Notes under the pieces: generated by a model
Database searches by the model: none
What the model was told of the DNA's origin: nothing
The model's input: only the letters and a program-made list of their open reading frames with translations
Program-made: the position numbers and the translations under genes
Origin: Eutreptiella sp. 'Long Island Sound 2002'
Lineage: Eukaryota; Euglenozoa; Euglenophyceae; Eutreptiales; Eutreptiaceae
Length of the DNA: 64,000 bases
Reading direction: 5' to 3'
NCBI GenBank assembly: GCA_964036045.1
Contig: OZ038385.1
Span: 55,207,419 to 55,271,418 of the forward strand
Part shown: positions 19,007 through 28,301 of the stretch, piece by piece
Numbering within the stretch: position 1 is the stretch's first letter
How the letters are laid out: the number at the start of each line of letters is the position of its first letter

Positions 19007-20922
19007 TAGAATTCGATCAATAAATCATTTTTTCAGGTATGCAGTGAACATGCAGAACAGAAAATGATGTTGCAATCATTTTTTCTGCAGACCATGTTCA
19101 TCCAAAAAACAAGGGGAACGCAAAATGTATTTATTGGCCAATTTGCGCTAAAAGCACATCATTTTCCCCTGAAATCATAAGATTTATTTATTTTTTTATA
19201 GTTTTTTTTGTTTTCAGCTGTCCGAAAAAAGGCACAAAATGGCAAAAATGGTACCAAAGATACTTTCTTTGGACTAATATTCTGTTTTCAAAAAACAGAG
19301 CCTGTGAAAAACTATTTTTTGCATGGTCCAAATTGGGTGCATTTGGTGTGATTTTGACCATGCAACTTGAGCCGCCTAAGAATTGTACATCAGATGCACA
19401 TTTTCATAAAATTTGTAGTCATCTCTTGATTTTTTCAATCAAGAAATTCTTACGCAGAAAAAGGCGGCGCGCAGGAGCGCCTCCTAGCGAAGCGCCGGAA
19501 AATAAAGAATTAATAAGATTATAAACGTATGTTACGCAGATTGACGAAAACCACGAAACGCACATAAATAGACAAACATAAAGATTGCACCCACATTGAC
19601 AGCAAGAATTCAAGATTCAACATTTCAAAAATCAACAGAAGGACTTCAATGAATCAGGTATAAACCACAGGTGTGCTCGTCTTGTATGCAGCATGCCCAT
19701 TGCTCGTCTCGTGTCTCCGTGAACGTGCCTTGTAGCAGCGCTAACAAACGATAGAGGGATAGATTAGAAAGATTGCAGATGATTAGAGGTCAGTCCAGGG
19801 TGATTAGACATACACACATATGCATAGCGTCGTTTCTCGCTTGAGTCTCGTTTTTCCTTCACCTTGCTTCACTCCCCAGCGGTGAGTAAGGTAGGTAAGC
19901 CCAGGTGGGGCCACCCCCTGGTAGAGTTCGTGATTGTTGGTAAGATTAGGGGGGAAAACGGTTTTTGAGGGAAAACTCGTGCATGCTCGTGCATTCACAC
20001 ACGCATGAAGGGGTAGGCCACGCGAAATGCGCACGGTAAACCTTGTTTAGGTTACCCAGGGGCTCCACCCCACGTTCTATAAGAGAATGGGTGGAGCTCC
20101 TTAAGCTTGCTTGCTTGACAGGGGCGTTTGTGGTCAGCGTATTATAGGGCCATCTGAGAAGCGTATAATACATGGAGATGGTCTTGGTTCCTCCGCTGCA
20201 AACGCTCCTTCATCCGCCTTTGCACTTCAGGTCGGAAGGTCAGGGTGAACTGGTGCCATCCCAAGCAGTGCTAAAATATACGGCGCTGATCACACAAACA
20301 ACAAGCTACGACTCAGCCAGGAGTGGCAAGCGTAGCCCGACACCTTCAACATCCACGCTGTGCACGCAACAAGAGCACCCCTTCCCTCCAAGCCCTAGCA
20401 GGGAAACGCGTTGTGGCGTCCCTGTTAGGCCACAGAAGCTTAGTAGCTCTGTGTTTTCTTGCAATCTCACAGGTGAGCCGCTAGGGCTCTTGTCTTCATC
20501 TTCAACGCGACGCAGTAGAGCGTGCGTGTAGGAGTGGTAGTCCTGAGTGGGGGCTTGAGCCAGTTGCAGAAGGGCTCGCCCACCAGGATGGTGCCTCGGT
20601 AGGGTGTGCAGTGTAGTGGTGTCTCCTGTCCCGCGTGCTTTTCCACGTGGGCAGGGGAGTGCGTTAGCTGTTGGCCTTTAGCAAACATGGGCGTTTTGTA
20701 TGCCCTTAGCACACTTGGCCACCCCCCCCCTCTAGTAGGTAGGGCTTTTGCCGTCTTCCCCCAAGGATAGGCGGCAGCACAGAAATTGGGCGCCATAGGA
20801 GTGGTAATAGTAACTGACTAGGACCTTCAGTCTGACATCAGCGAAGCCCGTTCATTCGGGAGCCACGCCTGAAAGAGAAGTGAGAGACACACAGACATAC
20901 GTAGCACACTTAGGCATGACGT

Positions 20923-21711
20923 TCAGTCCCTAGCTTTAGTCTTGGAGGCAAGCGTCTCAGCGAGCCTCAGTAACTCACCAAGGTTGTTCTGGGACACGTA
21001 GTCTACCAGAACTGAGTTTAGGCATCCCTCAGGTAGAACAAAAGCAGAGAAGGGCTCCCAGGTGGCCTCTTTGTCCCCAAACCCTTCCCAGAGGGTGAGA
21101 AAGCGCCAACCCTGGCGATAGCAGTGGCGTAGGACAGACTTCACCAGGTAGAAGCCCTCTTTAGCCATCTCCTCGGCGTTAATGTCGGGGAGTTCCCCTT
21201 CAACTTCCATAGGGCTGGCAGCCCCCTGTAGGTCTAGGGCGGCGATTTCCTCATCTTTCAGCTCCCACTCTTCCCCACAGAGGTCTTCAGGAGAATAGTA
21301 GCGCTTCAGGTGTTGAGCAGCGCACACCGGGGTCCCCCCTAGACGGGGAGAACACCGCACGGTTATACGGTGTCCATCCACAGATAGAATCTTGTAAGGC
21401 CCGAAGTATGGGTCATCGCTGGTAGAGCGTGGCCAGGCGGGTAGTCGGCTGTGGTGCACCAGCACCCAGTCCCCTTCTTGGTAGGTGGCAGGTACTCGGT
21501 GCTTGTTCTTCTTGTTCCACTGGCGCTCCCTCACTTGCCGGAGCATAGCCTTGGCCTTGTCCACCTTCGCTTGTTGCTCTTGGACCCACTCACCCACGAA
21601 AGACTGGGTGTCTTCAGGATAGGGAGGGTGTAGGAACCACGCTGGGCGTCCTAGGAATAACTCATGGGGCGAGTAGCCAGTCGCCGAACTCTCTTGGGCG
21701 TTCATCATCAA
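20923..21711 (-). CDS. Element B Pol C-terminus: end of integrase and chromodomain
   Basis: Begins in the integrase C-terminal domain (SATGYSPHELFLGRPAWF), followed by the DNA-binding SH3-like region (YQEGDWVLVHHSRLPAW ... RITVRCSPRLGG). A chromodomain-like segment lies near residues 195-235 (FLTLWEGFGDKEATWEPFS). It ends ETLASKTKARD, identical to B-old. It is in the same frame as the RT segment at 21877-23871 but is separated from it by two indels in the integrase core. Confidence 0.88.
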   Translation of the reverse strand: MMMNAQESSATGYSPHELFLGRPAWFLHPPYPEDTQSFVGEWVQEQQAKVDKAKAMLRQVRERQWNKKNKHRVPATYQEGDWVLVHHSRLPAWPRSTSDDPYFGPYKILSVDGHRITVRCSPRLGGTPVCAAQHLKRYYSPEDLCGEEWELKDEEIAALDLQGAASPMEVEGELPDINAEEMAKEGFYLVKSVLRHCYRQGWRFLTLWEGFGDKEATWEPFSAFVLPEGCLNSVLVDYVSQNNLGELLRLAETLASKTKARD

Positions 21712-22025
21712 GGATATGACGGGATTAGTCTCACCCAGTCTCTGGTGCGTTCAGTTTTGCACCATATCCTTACATTCTCCTTGAGGACACGAATCTGTAG
21801 CTCACATAGGGGGTTGCTCGTGTGAGAGTAGGGGATCCCCGTAGACACCTGGACATTCAGGGATCTCAGGACCCTCTTATACCAGCCGGTATCTGAAATG
21901 CACTCGTACGTCCTCATCGGAATTGATCTCCTTGGGCGCCCCATAGACACAAAGTAACTCCTCCAGGAGTATGTTGATAGTCTCCTCTCTGGTAATGTGC
22001 TTGGTACATGGGAACACCCTGGCAA
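21708..22025 (-). pseudogene. Element B integrase core segment in shifted frame
   Basis: From about 21895 to 21720 this frame carries DTGWYKRVLRSLNVQ and NPLCELQIRVLKENVRIW, the part of the integrase core after the second Asp and including the catalytic Glu. B-old reads the same stretch without a break, so element B has one indel near 21895 and a compensating one near 21715. The first 35 codons of the frame are antisense to nothing known and are not part of the protein. Confidence 0.8.
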
Positions 22026-23943
22026 ACCTGGTCAACCCACAGGTTATCACAAGGGCGAAGTCATAGCCCCTGAACTTTGGCATCTCCGTGTAGTCCACGT
22101 GCAGAAAACTGTTAGCACAGTGAGGGATGGGCAGGATCGAGTAGAGACCTCTGTCCCTGATCTCCCGTGGTTTGCAGGACCTACACGGGCACTTGTCCAC
22201 GATAGGCTGGAGGGTTTTCCGCAGTTGGTCGTCAGTCCACGTAGTTTGGAACCACTGCTTGAATAGCATCAGGGTAGGGTCAGCACCCACATGACCGCTG
22301 GACTCATGGCTCCATTTCAGCAGCGCTGGGACTCTGTCACTAGGTACCACGATGCGGTCCTCGTGCCAGAGGTAGCTCTTGTCCCTCTTCCACTGATCTT
22401 GGTTGACTAGGAGGGGTTCAAGGCGTTTCTCCAGGCGCTTGTAGATATCCCCAAACTCCTTCAGGTACTCCGATTGTTGGAGTCCATCTAGGGGGCGTAT
22501 CATGGTCATGTTGAGGTCCAAGTGGACGTACATGCGGCTGAACGCCTCCTTAGCCAGCGCTTCAGACGGGGCACCAATCAGGGCGTCGATGTTGTTGCGG
22601 CTGATGTAGTCTGCACACTCGTTCTTCACTCCCTGGATATGGTGTACCGTCAGCCGTAGTTGGCTGAGGTAGGTCCCCCAGCGCCGTAGCTTGGCGTTCT
22701 CAGGTGGGGGGCCCTTCTGGAAAGTGCGGACCGGTTCTTGGTCGCACAGCCACACCACAGGGTTACTCCCCAACAGTCGTGCCTGAGAGGATAGCACCAG
22801 CATACCCGCGAGCAATTCCTGCTCATAGGTGGAGTAGTTCCCCCTGGCCTGGTTCCATTTCCAGTTCCAATGGCCCAGAGGTACTAGGACCCACTTGTCG
22901 TCAGGGTGGCTGTGCTTGAGAGTTCCATCTCGGTTGAGACCTTCAGTCCCCCATTGGGAAAAAGCCGAGTGGAACTTCTCCTTCTCTAGTGCTTGCCATT
23001 GGAACAACGTTCCACCACCGCCCACATTGCTGGCGTTGGTCACCAGGATAATCTCATCTTGTGCTCTAGGCACGCCGAAGCACTTAGCGTTGGCCACCTT
23101 GTCTTTGAGCTCGTCAAACGCTTGTTGCTCTTGTGGGCCCCAGCGCCAAGTAATACTCTTCTTGATCAGGTCCGTCAGAGTCAGAATAGCGCTGGTGTAG
23201 GTGAAGTTTTCGATATGGCGGCGATAGAAGTTGCACGCCCCAATGAAACTGCGTACATCATGGAATCCTCTCTTGGGGTCTTCGTGTCGTACCTTAGCGT
23301 CCATCAGGGGTTTGGCCTTAGAGGCCACTGGGGTCCACCTACCATAGCCAACGTGAAACCCCAGGTACTGCATGGTCTCCTGCATGAACTCACACTTCTC
23401 CAGCTTGAGTCGTGTGTGGTTCTCTTGGCAGACCGCAAAGAACTCATCCAAGAGGATTAGGTGATCCTCCTGGGTATTGGTCCCGAGGCATACATCGTCG
23501 ATGTGTGCTTCCATCTGGGCCCGACGGGAAATGAGTTCCTGCACCTTAGGTCTCCTTCGTAGGATGGACAAGATCTTGTTCATCAGCTCTTGGAATAGAG
23601 CGGGTGCGTTGGCCACGCCAAACGGCATGACCTTCCACTTGAACACCCTCCCCTGAGGGGTGATGAAGGCTAGTAGCTCCTGAGCGTTGGGCGTCAGGTC
23701 CACCTGCCAGAACCCGCTCCTCTTGTCTATCTTGGTCTTGTAGCGACAGGAGGCTATCTTCTCAAGGGTAGACTCCATGTTAGGAATGAACCCTGAGTGG
23801 TTCAGTGTTTTCTTGTTCAGCTCTCCGTAGTCCACTACCAGCCGTTTCGCTGTAGACCCAGCTTTTACCACCAGGAAACAGGGGCTGCAGTGTTGGGGGT
23901 AGTCCCAGTCCTTGTACTCCAGGACTAGGCCAACGTCGATACA
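21877..23943 (-). CDS. Element B Pol: RT, RNase H, integrase N-terminus
   Basis: Frame open from the TAA at 23944. RT: CSPCFLVVKAG, RLVVDYGELN, GFWQVDLTPNAQ, MPFGVANAPALFQ. The catalytic box is H-I-D-D (residues 123-126 from 23871), an unusual variant of Y/F-x-D-D shared with B-old. RNase H: VTNASNVGGGG, where the first catalytic Asp is Asn (B-old keeps Asp), then YSTYEQELLAG and WLCDQEPV. Integrase zinc region: HESSGHVGADP and CPCRSC; core Asp residues in VDYTE and NSDEDV. The frame runs off at the indel near 21895. Confidence 0.9.
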   Translation of the reverse strand, partial: CIDVGLVLEYKDWDYPQHCSPCFLVVKAGSTAKRLVVDYGELNKKTLNHSGFIPNMESTLEKIASCRYKTKIDKRSGFWQVDLTPNAQELLAFITPQGRVFKWKVMPFGVANAPALFQELMNKILSILRRRPKVQELISRRAQMEAHIDDVCLGTNTQEDHLILLDEFFAVCQENHTRLKLEKCEFMQETMQYLGFHVGYGRWTPVASKAKPLMDAKVRHEDPKRGFHDVRSFIGACNFYRRHIENFTYTSAILTLTDLIKKSITWRWGPQEQQAFDELKDKVANAKCFGVPRAQDEIILVTNASNVGGGGTLFQWQALEKEKFHSAFSQWGTEGLNRDGTLKHSHPDDKWVLVPLGHWNWKWNQARGNYSTYEQELLAGMLVLSSQARLLGSNPVVWLCDQEPVRTFQKGPPPENAKLRRWGTYLSQLRLTVHHIQGVKNECADYISRNNIDALIGAPSEALAKEAFSRMYVHLDLNMTMIRPLDGLQQSEYLKEFGDIYKRLEKRLEPLLVNQDQWKRDKSYLWHEDRIVVPSDRVPALLKWSHESSGHVGADPTLMLFKQWFQTTWTDDQLRKTLQPIVDKCPCRSCKPREIRDRGLYSILPIPHCANSFLHVDYTEMPKFRGYDFALVITCGLTRFARVFPCTKHITREETINILLEELLCVYGAPKEINSDEDVRVHFRYRLV

Positions 23944-23946
23944 TTA
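23944..23946 (-). other. In-frame TAA in RT N-terminal region, shared with B-old
   Basis: Reads RQIQ-stop-CIDVGLVLEYKDW with no frame change. The identical stop is at 32363-32365 in B-old. It sits where Glu or Gln would be expected in EMERQIQ-x-CID. Confidence 0.85.
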
Positions 23947-24222
23947 TTGTATCTGTCGCTCCATCTCGTTGGCCTGCTCTTTAGGAGCCGGATAGGGTCT
24001 CCTCCGGATCTTGTGACCCACGAACTCGGGTTTCAGCTTGAGGTCCATCTGTACCAGCTTGTCACATGAGGCTCGGGGTGGTAGTTCCCCGAACACCTCC
24101 AGATAGGTCCTTATAAGCGTCTGCACCCGCGGGTTCAATAGCTTGATCTTGTCCTCCATGTCCTCGTCAGGGTGTAAGTTGCTTGCCCCCTGAGAAATAG
24201 ACGTCGGGAGGTGATCCTCCAC
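23944..24222 (-). CDS. Element B Pol: segment linking Dam-like domain to RT
   Basis: 92 codons between two in-frame stops (TAG at 24223, TAA at 23944). It contains VQTLIRTYLEVFGELPP, then VQMDLKLKPEFVGHKIRRRPYPAPKEQANEMERQIQ, which is the strand and linker that enter the RT fingers in Ty3-type elements. No start of its own is needed if the stops are read through. The same segment, with the same two stops, is at 32363-32641 in B-old. Confidence 0.85.
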   Translation of the reverse strand: MEDHLPTSISQGASNLHPDEDMEDKIKLLNPRVQTLIRTYLEVFGELPPRASCDKLVQMDLKLKPEFVGHKIRRRPYPAPKEQANEMERQIQ

Positions 24223-24225
24223 CTA
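24223..24225 (-). promoter_or_regulatory. In-frame TAG between Dam-like domain and RT, shared with B-old
   Basis: Reads KGEE-TAG-VEDHLP. B-old has the same codon in the same context at about 32642-32644. Both flanks are in one frame. It may be a readthrough site or an inherited lesion. Confidence 0.6.
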
Positions 24226-25857
24226 CTCTTCGCCCTTGGTAGTATCCTTCAACCCTTGGTAGGCGTATAGTAGGTCTCGTTCAACCATCTCCGGTGGAGG
24301 ATGGCAACATAGGCATGCTCGAGGGGGTTCACATACACATTCCTCCGAGAGGTCGTCCTCCTCTGGGGTCCTCACATGGGCACCCCACCCGCTCTTCATG
24401 AGCTTAAGATCTACCTCCCTTTGCCAGGTGGTGATCTTCTGTTCGAGGTCCTCCTTCAATTGGGATAGATCTCCCATACGTCCTTGCTTCAGTGGCCATG
24501 AGCTGCGGGTAGGCTTAGCGTAGCATAGCTTTTTCGCCACCAACCTCCTCTTGGAGTCCACGTACTTGCTTAGCTTGGATCGGGGATCCAGCTCCTCGTC
24601 CACGGGGTCTTCCACCCTCATGGAGAGTAGGGGTTTCAGTGGGGCGACGTACTCGGCGTTCTCCACTTCCTCCACGCATGTCTGCACGAAGAACGTGTCG
24701 TGCTCAGTTTCAACATCTGTGTGGATTGAGCTAGGGAGCTCGGATAGTCCACACTCAGAGACTCCATCAGGAAAAGGTACAAGGCAGGGAGAGTTGGGGG
24801 CGTTGGTGTTAGTCACGACGTATTCATCCCATCCGGGTATAGTCTCAATGGCATCTTGAGGTAGTAGTCGATCCTTCAAGTCACCCAAGGCGAGTCCATC
24901 GCTTTCTCGTTGTATAGCCTGGACCAAAGTCGAGTCCAGGTCCTCCCAGGGGATGGAGGTTAGACCACCGTCCTCCACGCTGAGCATACTCCCCCATCCG
25001 GGTTTCCCAATTGGTGTCCTACGCCCCAGAGGCACGTAGATGGCCCCATCAGGTAACCGAACAGAGCTGATAGTCAGCCTGTCCAGGACGGTTCGCCAAT
25101 ACTGGTTGCCCCCATGGGCTCCCCAATCTGGGGAACACAGGACCATACGGGAACGTTCCAAGGCCACCTTGGTCAAGATCTTCCCCAGTTCACTGAACCT
25201 GGGGTTCCCGTAGGCCCTCCCGAGAGAGGGCCAGTAAAATTTGTAGCTGCGGTTTTTCCCCTTGCTGCAGTAAAGGTCCAGGACATGTTGCTTGTCGCTG
25301 GCAAACAACTCCACACTCAGGTCTTCTCTAGAGTAACCCAACTCCTTCAGACCTTGGTCTAGGACTTCCCCCATTAGTTGATAGTCCTCAGTTTTGGAGG
25401 CCGCCATCATGTTCGAGGCCTCCTCCTTCGATACCCTGAGGTAGCTCGAGGTGTGCTCAGACTGCTCCAGTGGCACGGACTCTCTGCCCTCGCCGTGCTC
25501 CACGTAGAGGAGGTAGGGCGCTAGCAGCGTCAGGGATTGTATCTGGGAGTGCTGCACGAAGAAGTCAGTCCCCAATACAAAGTCGAAGGCCTCAGTGTCC
25601 ATCACATAGAACCGATGGGCGATAGTTTGGGAGCCCATAGGTACCTCCACTTCACAGTCCCCGCAGCTGTGCACCACATGTCCGTCCGCCATTCGTATAG
25701 CCGCAGTGGTCATGGTGTTCTTCAGGCTCCCACAAGGTAAAGTTTTCTTGGCCACTATAGATATGGTGGCTCCAGTATCCAATACCCCCAGGTATTCACG
25801 TCCTCCTAGTTGGATACGTACCGAGAACACCAGGTCCAGGGCCCCACCGGAGCGTCC
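24223..25857 (-). CDS. Element B Pol: protease (second copy) and Dam-like domain
   Basis: Aspartic protease: GVLDTGATISIVAK (active-site D-T-G) and FVLGTDFFVQHSQ. About residues 190-290 form the Dam-like region: VELFASDKQHVL, KFYWPSLG, then NPRF where a methyltransferase would have NPPY/F, then RMVLCSPDWG. The remaining 250 residues are acidic and not recognised, with a Cys-rich patch near the end (CVCEPPRACLCC). The first 65 codons repeat the protease start found again at 26891-27085. Between the two copies lies a 1-kb unrelated insert, and this copy is one frame off from gag. Confidence 0.85.
   Translation of the reverse strand, partial: GRSGGALDLVFSVRIQLGGREYLGVLDTGATISIVAKKTLPCGSLKNTMTTAAIRMADGHVVHSCGDCEVEVPMGSQTIAHRFYVMDTEAFDFVLGTDFFVQHSQIQSLTLLAPYLLYVEHGEGRESVPLEQSEHTSSYLRVSKEEASNMMAASKTEDYQLMGEVLDQGLKELGYSREDLSVELFASDKQHVLDLYCSKGKNRSYKFYWPSLGRAYGNPRFSELGKILTKVALERSRMVLCSPDWGAHGGNQYWRTVLDRLTISSVRLPDGAIYVPLGRRTPIGKPGWGSMLSVEDGGLTSIPWEDLDSTLVQAIQRESDGLALGDLKDRLLPQDAIETIPGWDEYVVTNTNAPNSPCLVPFPDGVSECGLSELPSSIHTDVETEHDTFFVQTCVEEVENAEYVAPLKPLLSMRVEDPVDEELDPRSKLSKYVDSKRRLVAKKLCYAKPTRSSWPLKQGRMGDLSQLKEDLEQKITTWQREVDLKLMKSGWGAHVRTPEEDDLSEECVCEPPRACLCCHPPPEMVERDLLYAYQGLKDTTKGEE
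25663..25857. repeat. 195-bp direct repeat of protease DNA, left copy
   Basis: Matches 26891-27085 with about six differences. Displacement is 1228 bp, which shifts the frame by one. The two copies bracket the insert at 25858-26890. Confidence 0.9.
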
Positions 25858-26890
25858 GGAGCAAAGAGACACCTAACCAAACCGACCGTGGCCCAAGCCC
25901 GTGTACATCAGGACGCGCGAGCCGCATGCCTGGGGCGCCACCGCCGCCACAGCAGCGACGACACACGCCACAGGACACAACACTATTGCACCGCCGCACC
26001 AGCTGCCCGTGCCTGTGCCTGCAGTGTACGCGCGCCCCTGTTTTTCTTTTTTTTTTCGGTCAAAAAAAAAACGAAAATTAGGGGGGGAGGAAGAGGGACA
26101 CAATCACCCATGGCACACGCGCACCGCACACAGCGCGCACACCGGTGAACGGGAGCCAAGGGGCCCAGGACTCCGCACACGCAACACAACACACCGAGCG
26201 AGCACACCGGTGAACAGGAGCCAAGTGGCCCAGGACACCGCAGACGCAACACAGCAAACCGCGCGGGCACACCGGTGAACAGGAGCCAAGCGGCCGAGGA
26301 CACTGCACACACGTAGGGCGGCCGAGGGACAGGAAAGAACCAACACCCCATGGGTCGGACGCACTGGGGCGACCCAGCCGACCCACCGGGCCAGTGGCAG
26401 GAGCGGTACTCCAAGGCCACTGGTCCGAGCCCGGCCAGGCTGCATCGGGGACCATGGCAAACGTCACCCGGAGCCATGGAAGCAACCGGTCACAGGCGAG
26501 CCGGTGCACAGTCCAGGAGGGGGTCGCCTGCCAAGCAGAGTGGCCCCGCAACTCAAGCCACAAGGGTGACGCGGTCCTACCGCAGACTAGCGGGAGCAAT
26601 ACCCCTTGTGGTGAGAGATACTCCACACGGCTGGGCAGCCCCCAGAGCTGCCGCCCAAAGGAGGGGGCATGTGGCCCTACCCATGGACACATGTGGGGAC
26701 ACCCTTGCACCTGGGACACATGGACCGGGTGGCCGCGACAATGCCTTCCCAAGCACATGCGAGAGCGGCTCAAGAGGCACCTGACATAGGGCAGTGGGAG
26801 GGACAGGACGTCCCCTTGGTAAGGCCTTCCTCCTGCAATGTCAAAGGAGGCATCCCGAGCTCCCGAAGATACCTACCTACCTACCCCCCC
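25858..26890. other. 1-kb insert inside the protease region of element B
   Basis: GC-rich DNA with no similarity to the rest of the element. It holds a poly-T/poly-A hairpin (26040-26077), a 65-bp tandem repeat (26138-26310) and no recognisable gene; long minus-strand frames here are compositional. No terminal inverted repeats were found. The flanking 195-bp duplication is too long for a transposase target duplication and suggests repair or template switching. Confidence 0.7.
26138..26310. repeat. 65-bp minisatellite, about 2.6 copies
   Basis: Units start with ACCGGTGAAC at 26141, 26206 and 26271, followed by GGAGCCAAG, GGCC and a CACACGCAACAC tract. Confidence 0.9.
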
Positions 26891-27085
26891 GCAGCTGTGC
26901 ACCACATGCCCATCCCCCATTCGTATAGCCGCAGTGGTCATGGTGTTCTTCAGGCTCCCACAAGGTAAAATTTTCTTGGCCACTATAGATATGGTGGCTC
27001 CAGTATCCAATACCCCCAGGTATTCACGTCCCCCTAGTTGGATACGTACCCAGAACACCAGGTCCAGGGCCCCACCGGAGCGTCC
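26891..27085. repeat. 195-bp direct repeat of protease DNA, right copy
   Basis: Encodes the protease start (GVLDTGATISIVAKK) in frame with gag, but runs into the insert after HSCGG. Confidence 0.9.
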
Positions 27086-27088
27086 CCG

Positions 27089-27643
27089 TCAGAACTCCGC
27101 GGGACAGGTCACCTCGAACCCCTTGTTCCACAGTTTGTGGGCCATCCTCATGAAAGGGCTTCTCTTCTTAGCGTTGCCGTCATCACCACCTTCATGCTCG
27201 CGCTTGGCCCCTTGTTCTCGCTGGGCCTGCGTCTGCGAGCGTGTGGTGGGACCAGACTGCCCTCCAGAGGGCTCGGAGTTCACCCCTGGATTAGGGTTGG
27301 GGTTGCCTCCGTTCTTGTCAGGGTTCTTGTTGTCCTTGTCTGGCTGGCGGTTAGCGCCTCCTCCTGGTCCACCTCCGTTCTTGTCTTGCCCTTTTCCACG
27401 TGCTTTCGACTTGCCCTTGCCGGAGTCGTTGCCGTTGCCTTTGCCTCCACCTTTGCCAGAGCCTTTGCCAGGATCCTCACCCTTCAGCTTCGCCGACAGG
27501 CGCTGCTTGTGGTAGCACTCATCCTCATAGTGCTTCCTCTTCCCACAGAAGGCACAGTTGATAGTACACCTGTAGTGATCCGGCATCTTCGCCTTGGCGC
27601 CGGTGTTGGTCTCCTGCTTCTTCTTTTGGACTACGAAGCAGTC
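27089..27643 (-). CDS. Element B Gag: nucleocapsid part with CCHC zinc knuckle
   Basis: Contains CAFCGKRKHYEDEC, a classical CX2CX4HX4C knuckle that binds the genomic RNA. A basic low-complexity tail follows (GKGSGKGGGKGNGND ... KNPDKNGGNPN). It begins after an in-frame TGA at 27644 (Arg codon CGA in B-old) and ends in TGA at 27089. In B-old gag runs into protease at this point with no stop (PAES-GWGRSGG), so the B-family does not depend on a gag-protease stop. Confidence 0.88.
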   Translation of the reverse strand, partial: DCFVVQKKKQETNTGAKAKMPDHYRCTINCAFCGKRKHYEDECYHKQRLSAKLKGEDPGKGSGKGGGKGNGNDSGKGKSKARGKGQDKNGGGPGGGANRQPDKDNKNPDKNGGNPNPNPGVNSEPSGGQSGPTTRSQTQAQREQGAKREHEGGDDGNAKKRSPFMRMAHKLWNKGFEVTCPAEF

Positions 27644-28301
27644 TCACTGCTCGCAGTCAGGGGCGTGCTGCAGGTGGCCCTGCTCATCTCTGGCATCACA
27701 CCAGAAGAGCTCCTTGACGTTTTCCATCATACGGGCGTGTTTGGGGGTAGTCCCCTGTCCAGGTCTGGATCCTTGGTACCCTTTGCCTTGGCTTCCAGAG
27801 CCTCCCCCTCCAGGACGGTAGTTGTTCAGGTGCTGGTCGCTTTCTTTCTCCAGCGCCAGCTCCAGGAGTAGTACACATAAATCCTCGTAGTTGAGGGCTC
27901 TAGCCTTGCGCTCTGCCGTTGAACGGCACTCGTCCCACAGCTCTCGAGGGAGCTTAGCCACTAACCAGAAGAGCAGGTCATCGCTGCTGTAGAAACCGGG
28001 CGTCAATCGTCCAGCCCAGTGATCCAGGTCAGCCAATAGCTCAGAGACCCTGCCAGGTTTGGGGTTGTTGGGCAGCACGGCCAGGTTCTGGATCTCGGTC
28101 CTGATGGAGAGGTCGGTTTCATAGGTTGGATACTGCCTCTCCAAGGCAACCAACACGTCGGCAAACGTGGCGGACTTAGTCACGATCTGCTTGACCAGCT
28201 TCTCCAGGTACTTGGTCTTGCAACACTGCAGGAGCAGATCGCACTTGACCCGTCCACTAGCGTTGGTTTGGCCGGTCAATCGGAGGAACCGGCCAAAATT
28301 C
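27644..28301 (-). CDS. Element B Gag: capsid part
   Basis: Retrotransposon-type capsid: KCDLLLQCCKTKYLEKLV, YETDLSIRTEIQNL, WAGRLTPGFYSSDDLLFWLVAKLPRELWDEC, LCVLLLELALEKE. It is one frame away from the N-terminal part (28302 onward); the junction near 28290-28320 (LPEFTGKE / LSEFAENF) reads as a one-base indel. It ends in a TGA (27644-27646) at a position where B-old has CGA. Confidence 0.85.

Larger units (their letters stand above)
17682..19380. mobile_element. Non-autonomous DNA transposon G
   Basis: 1699 bp with 24-bp perfect terminal inverted repeats (17682-17705 and 19357-19380, starting CTTAGGCGGCTCAAG) and a 5-bp target duplication AATTG (17677-17681, 19381-19385). The empty site is seen in the tandem array near 11800 (CCCATTTTGCATCAGATG), where the insert is absent. 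No transposase was recognised and the longest frames are under 100 codons. It contains four copies of a palindrome centred on AGGCCT. The superfamily is unknown. Confidence 0.88.
17077..20922. other. Long 3' noncoding region of element B
   Basis: About 2.1 kb once transposon G is removed. Segments match the tandem array: 17490-17660 (CTG-rich segment), 19386-20035, and 20036-20160 with the inverted pair CGTATTATA / TATAATACG. Here they occur in the uninterrupted order, which shows the array order is rearranged. No coding region was recognised. Confidence 0.7.

Noticed and set aside
26078-26773. 231-codon minus-strand frame in the 1-kb insert
   Set aside because: Built partly from the 65-bp minisatellite and GC-rich DNA; repeated motifs reflect the DNA repeat and no homolog is recognised.
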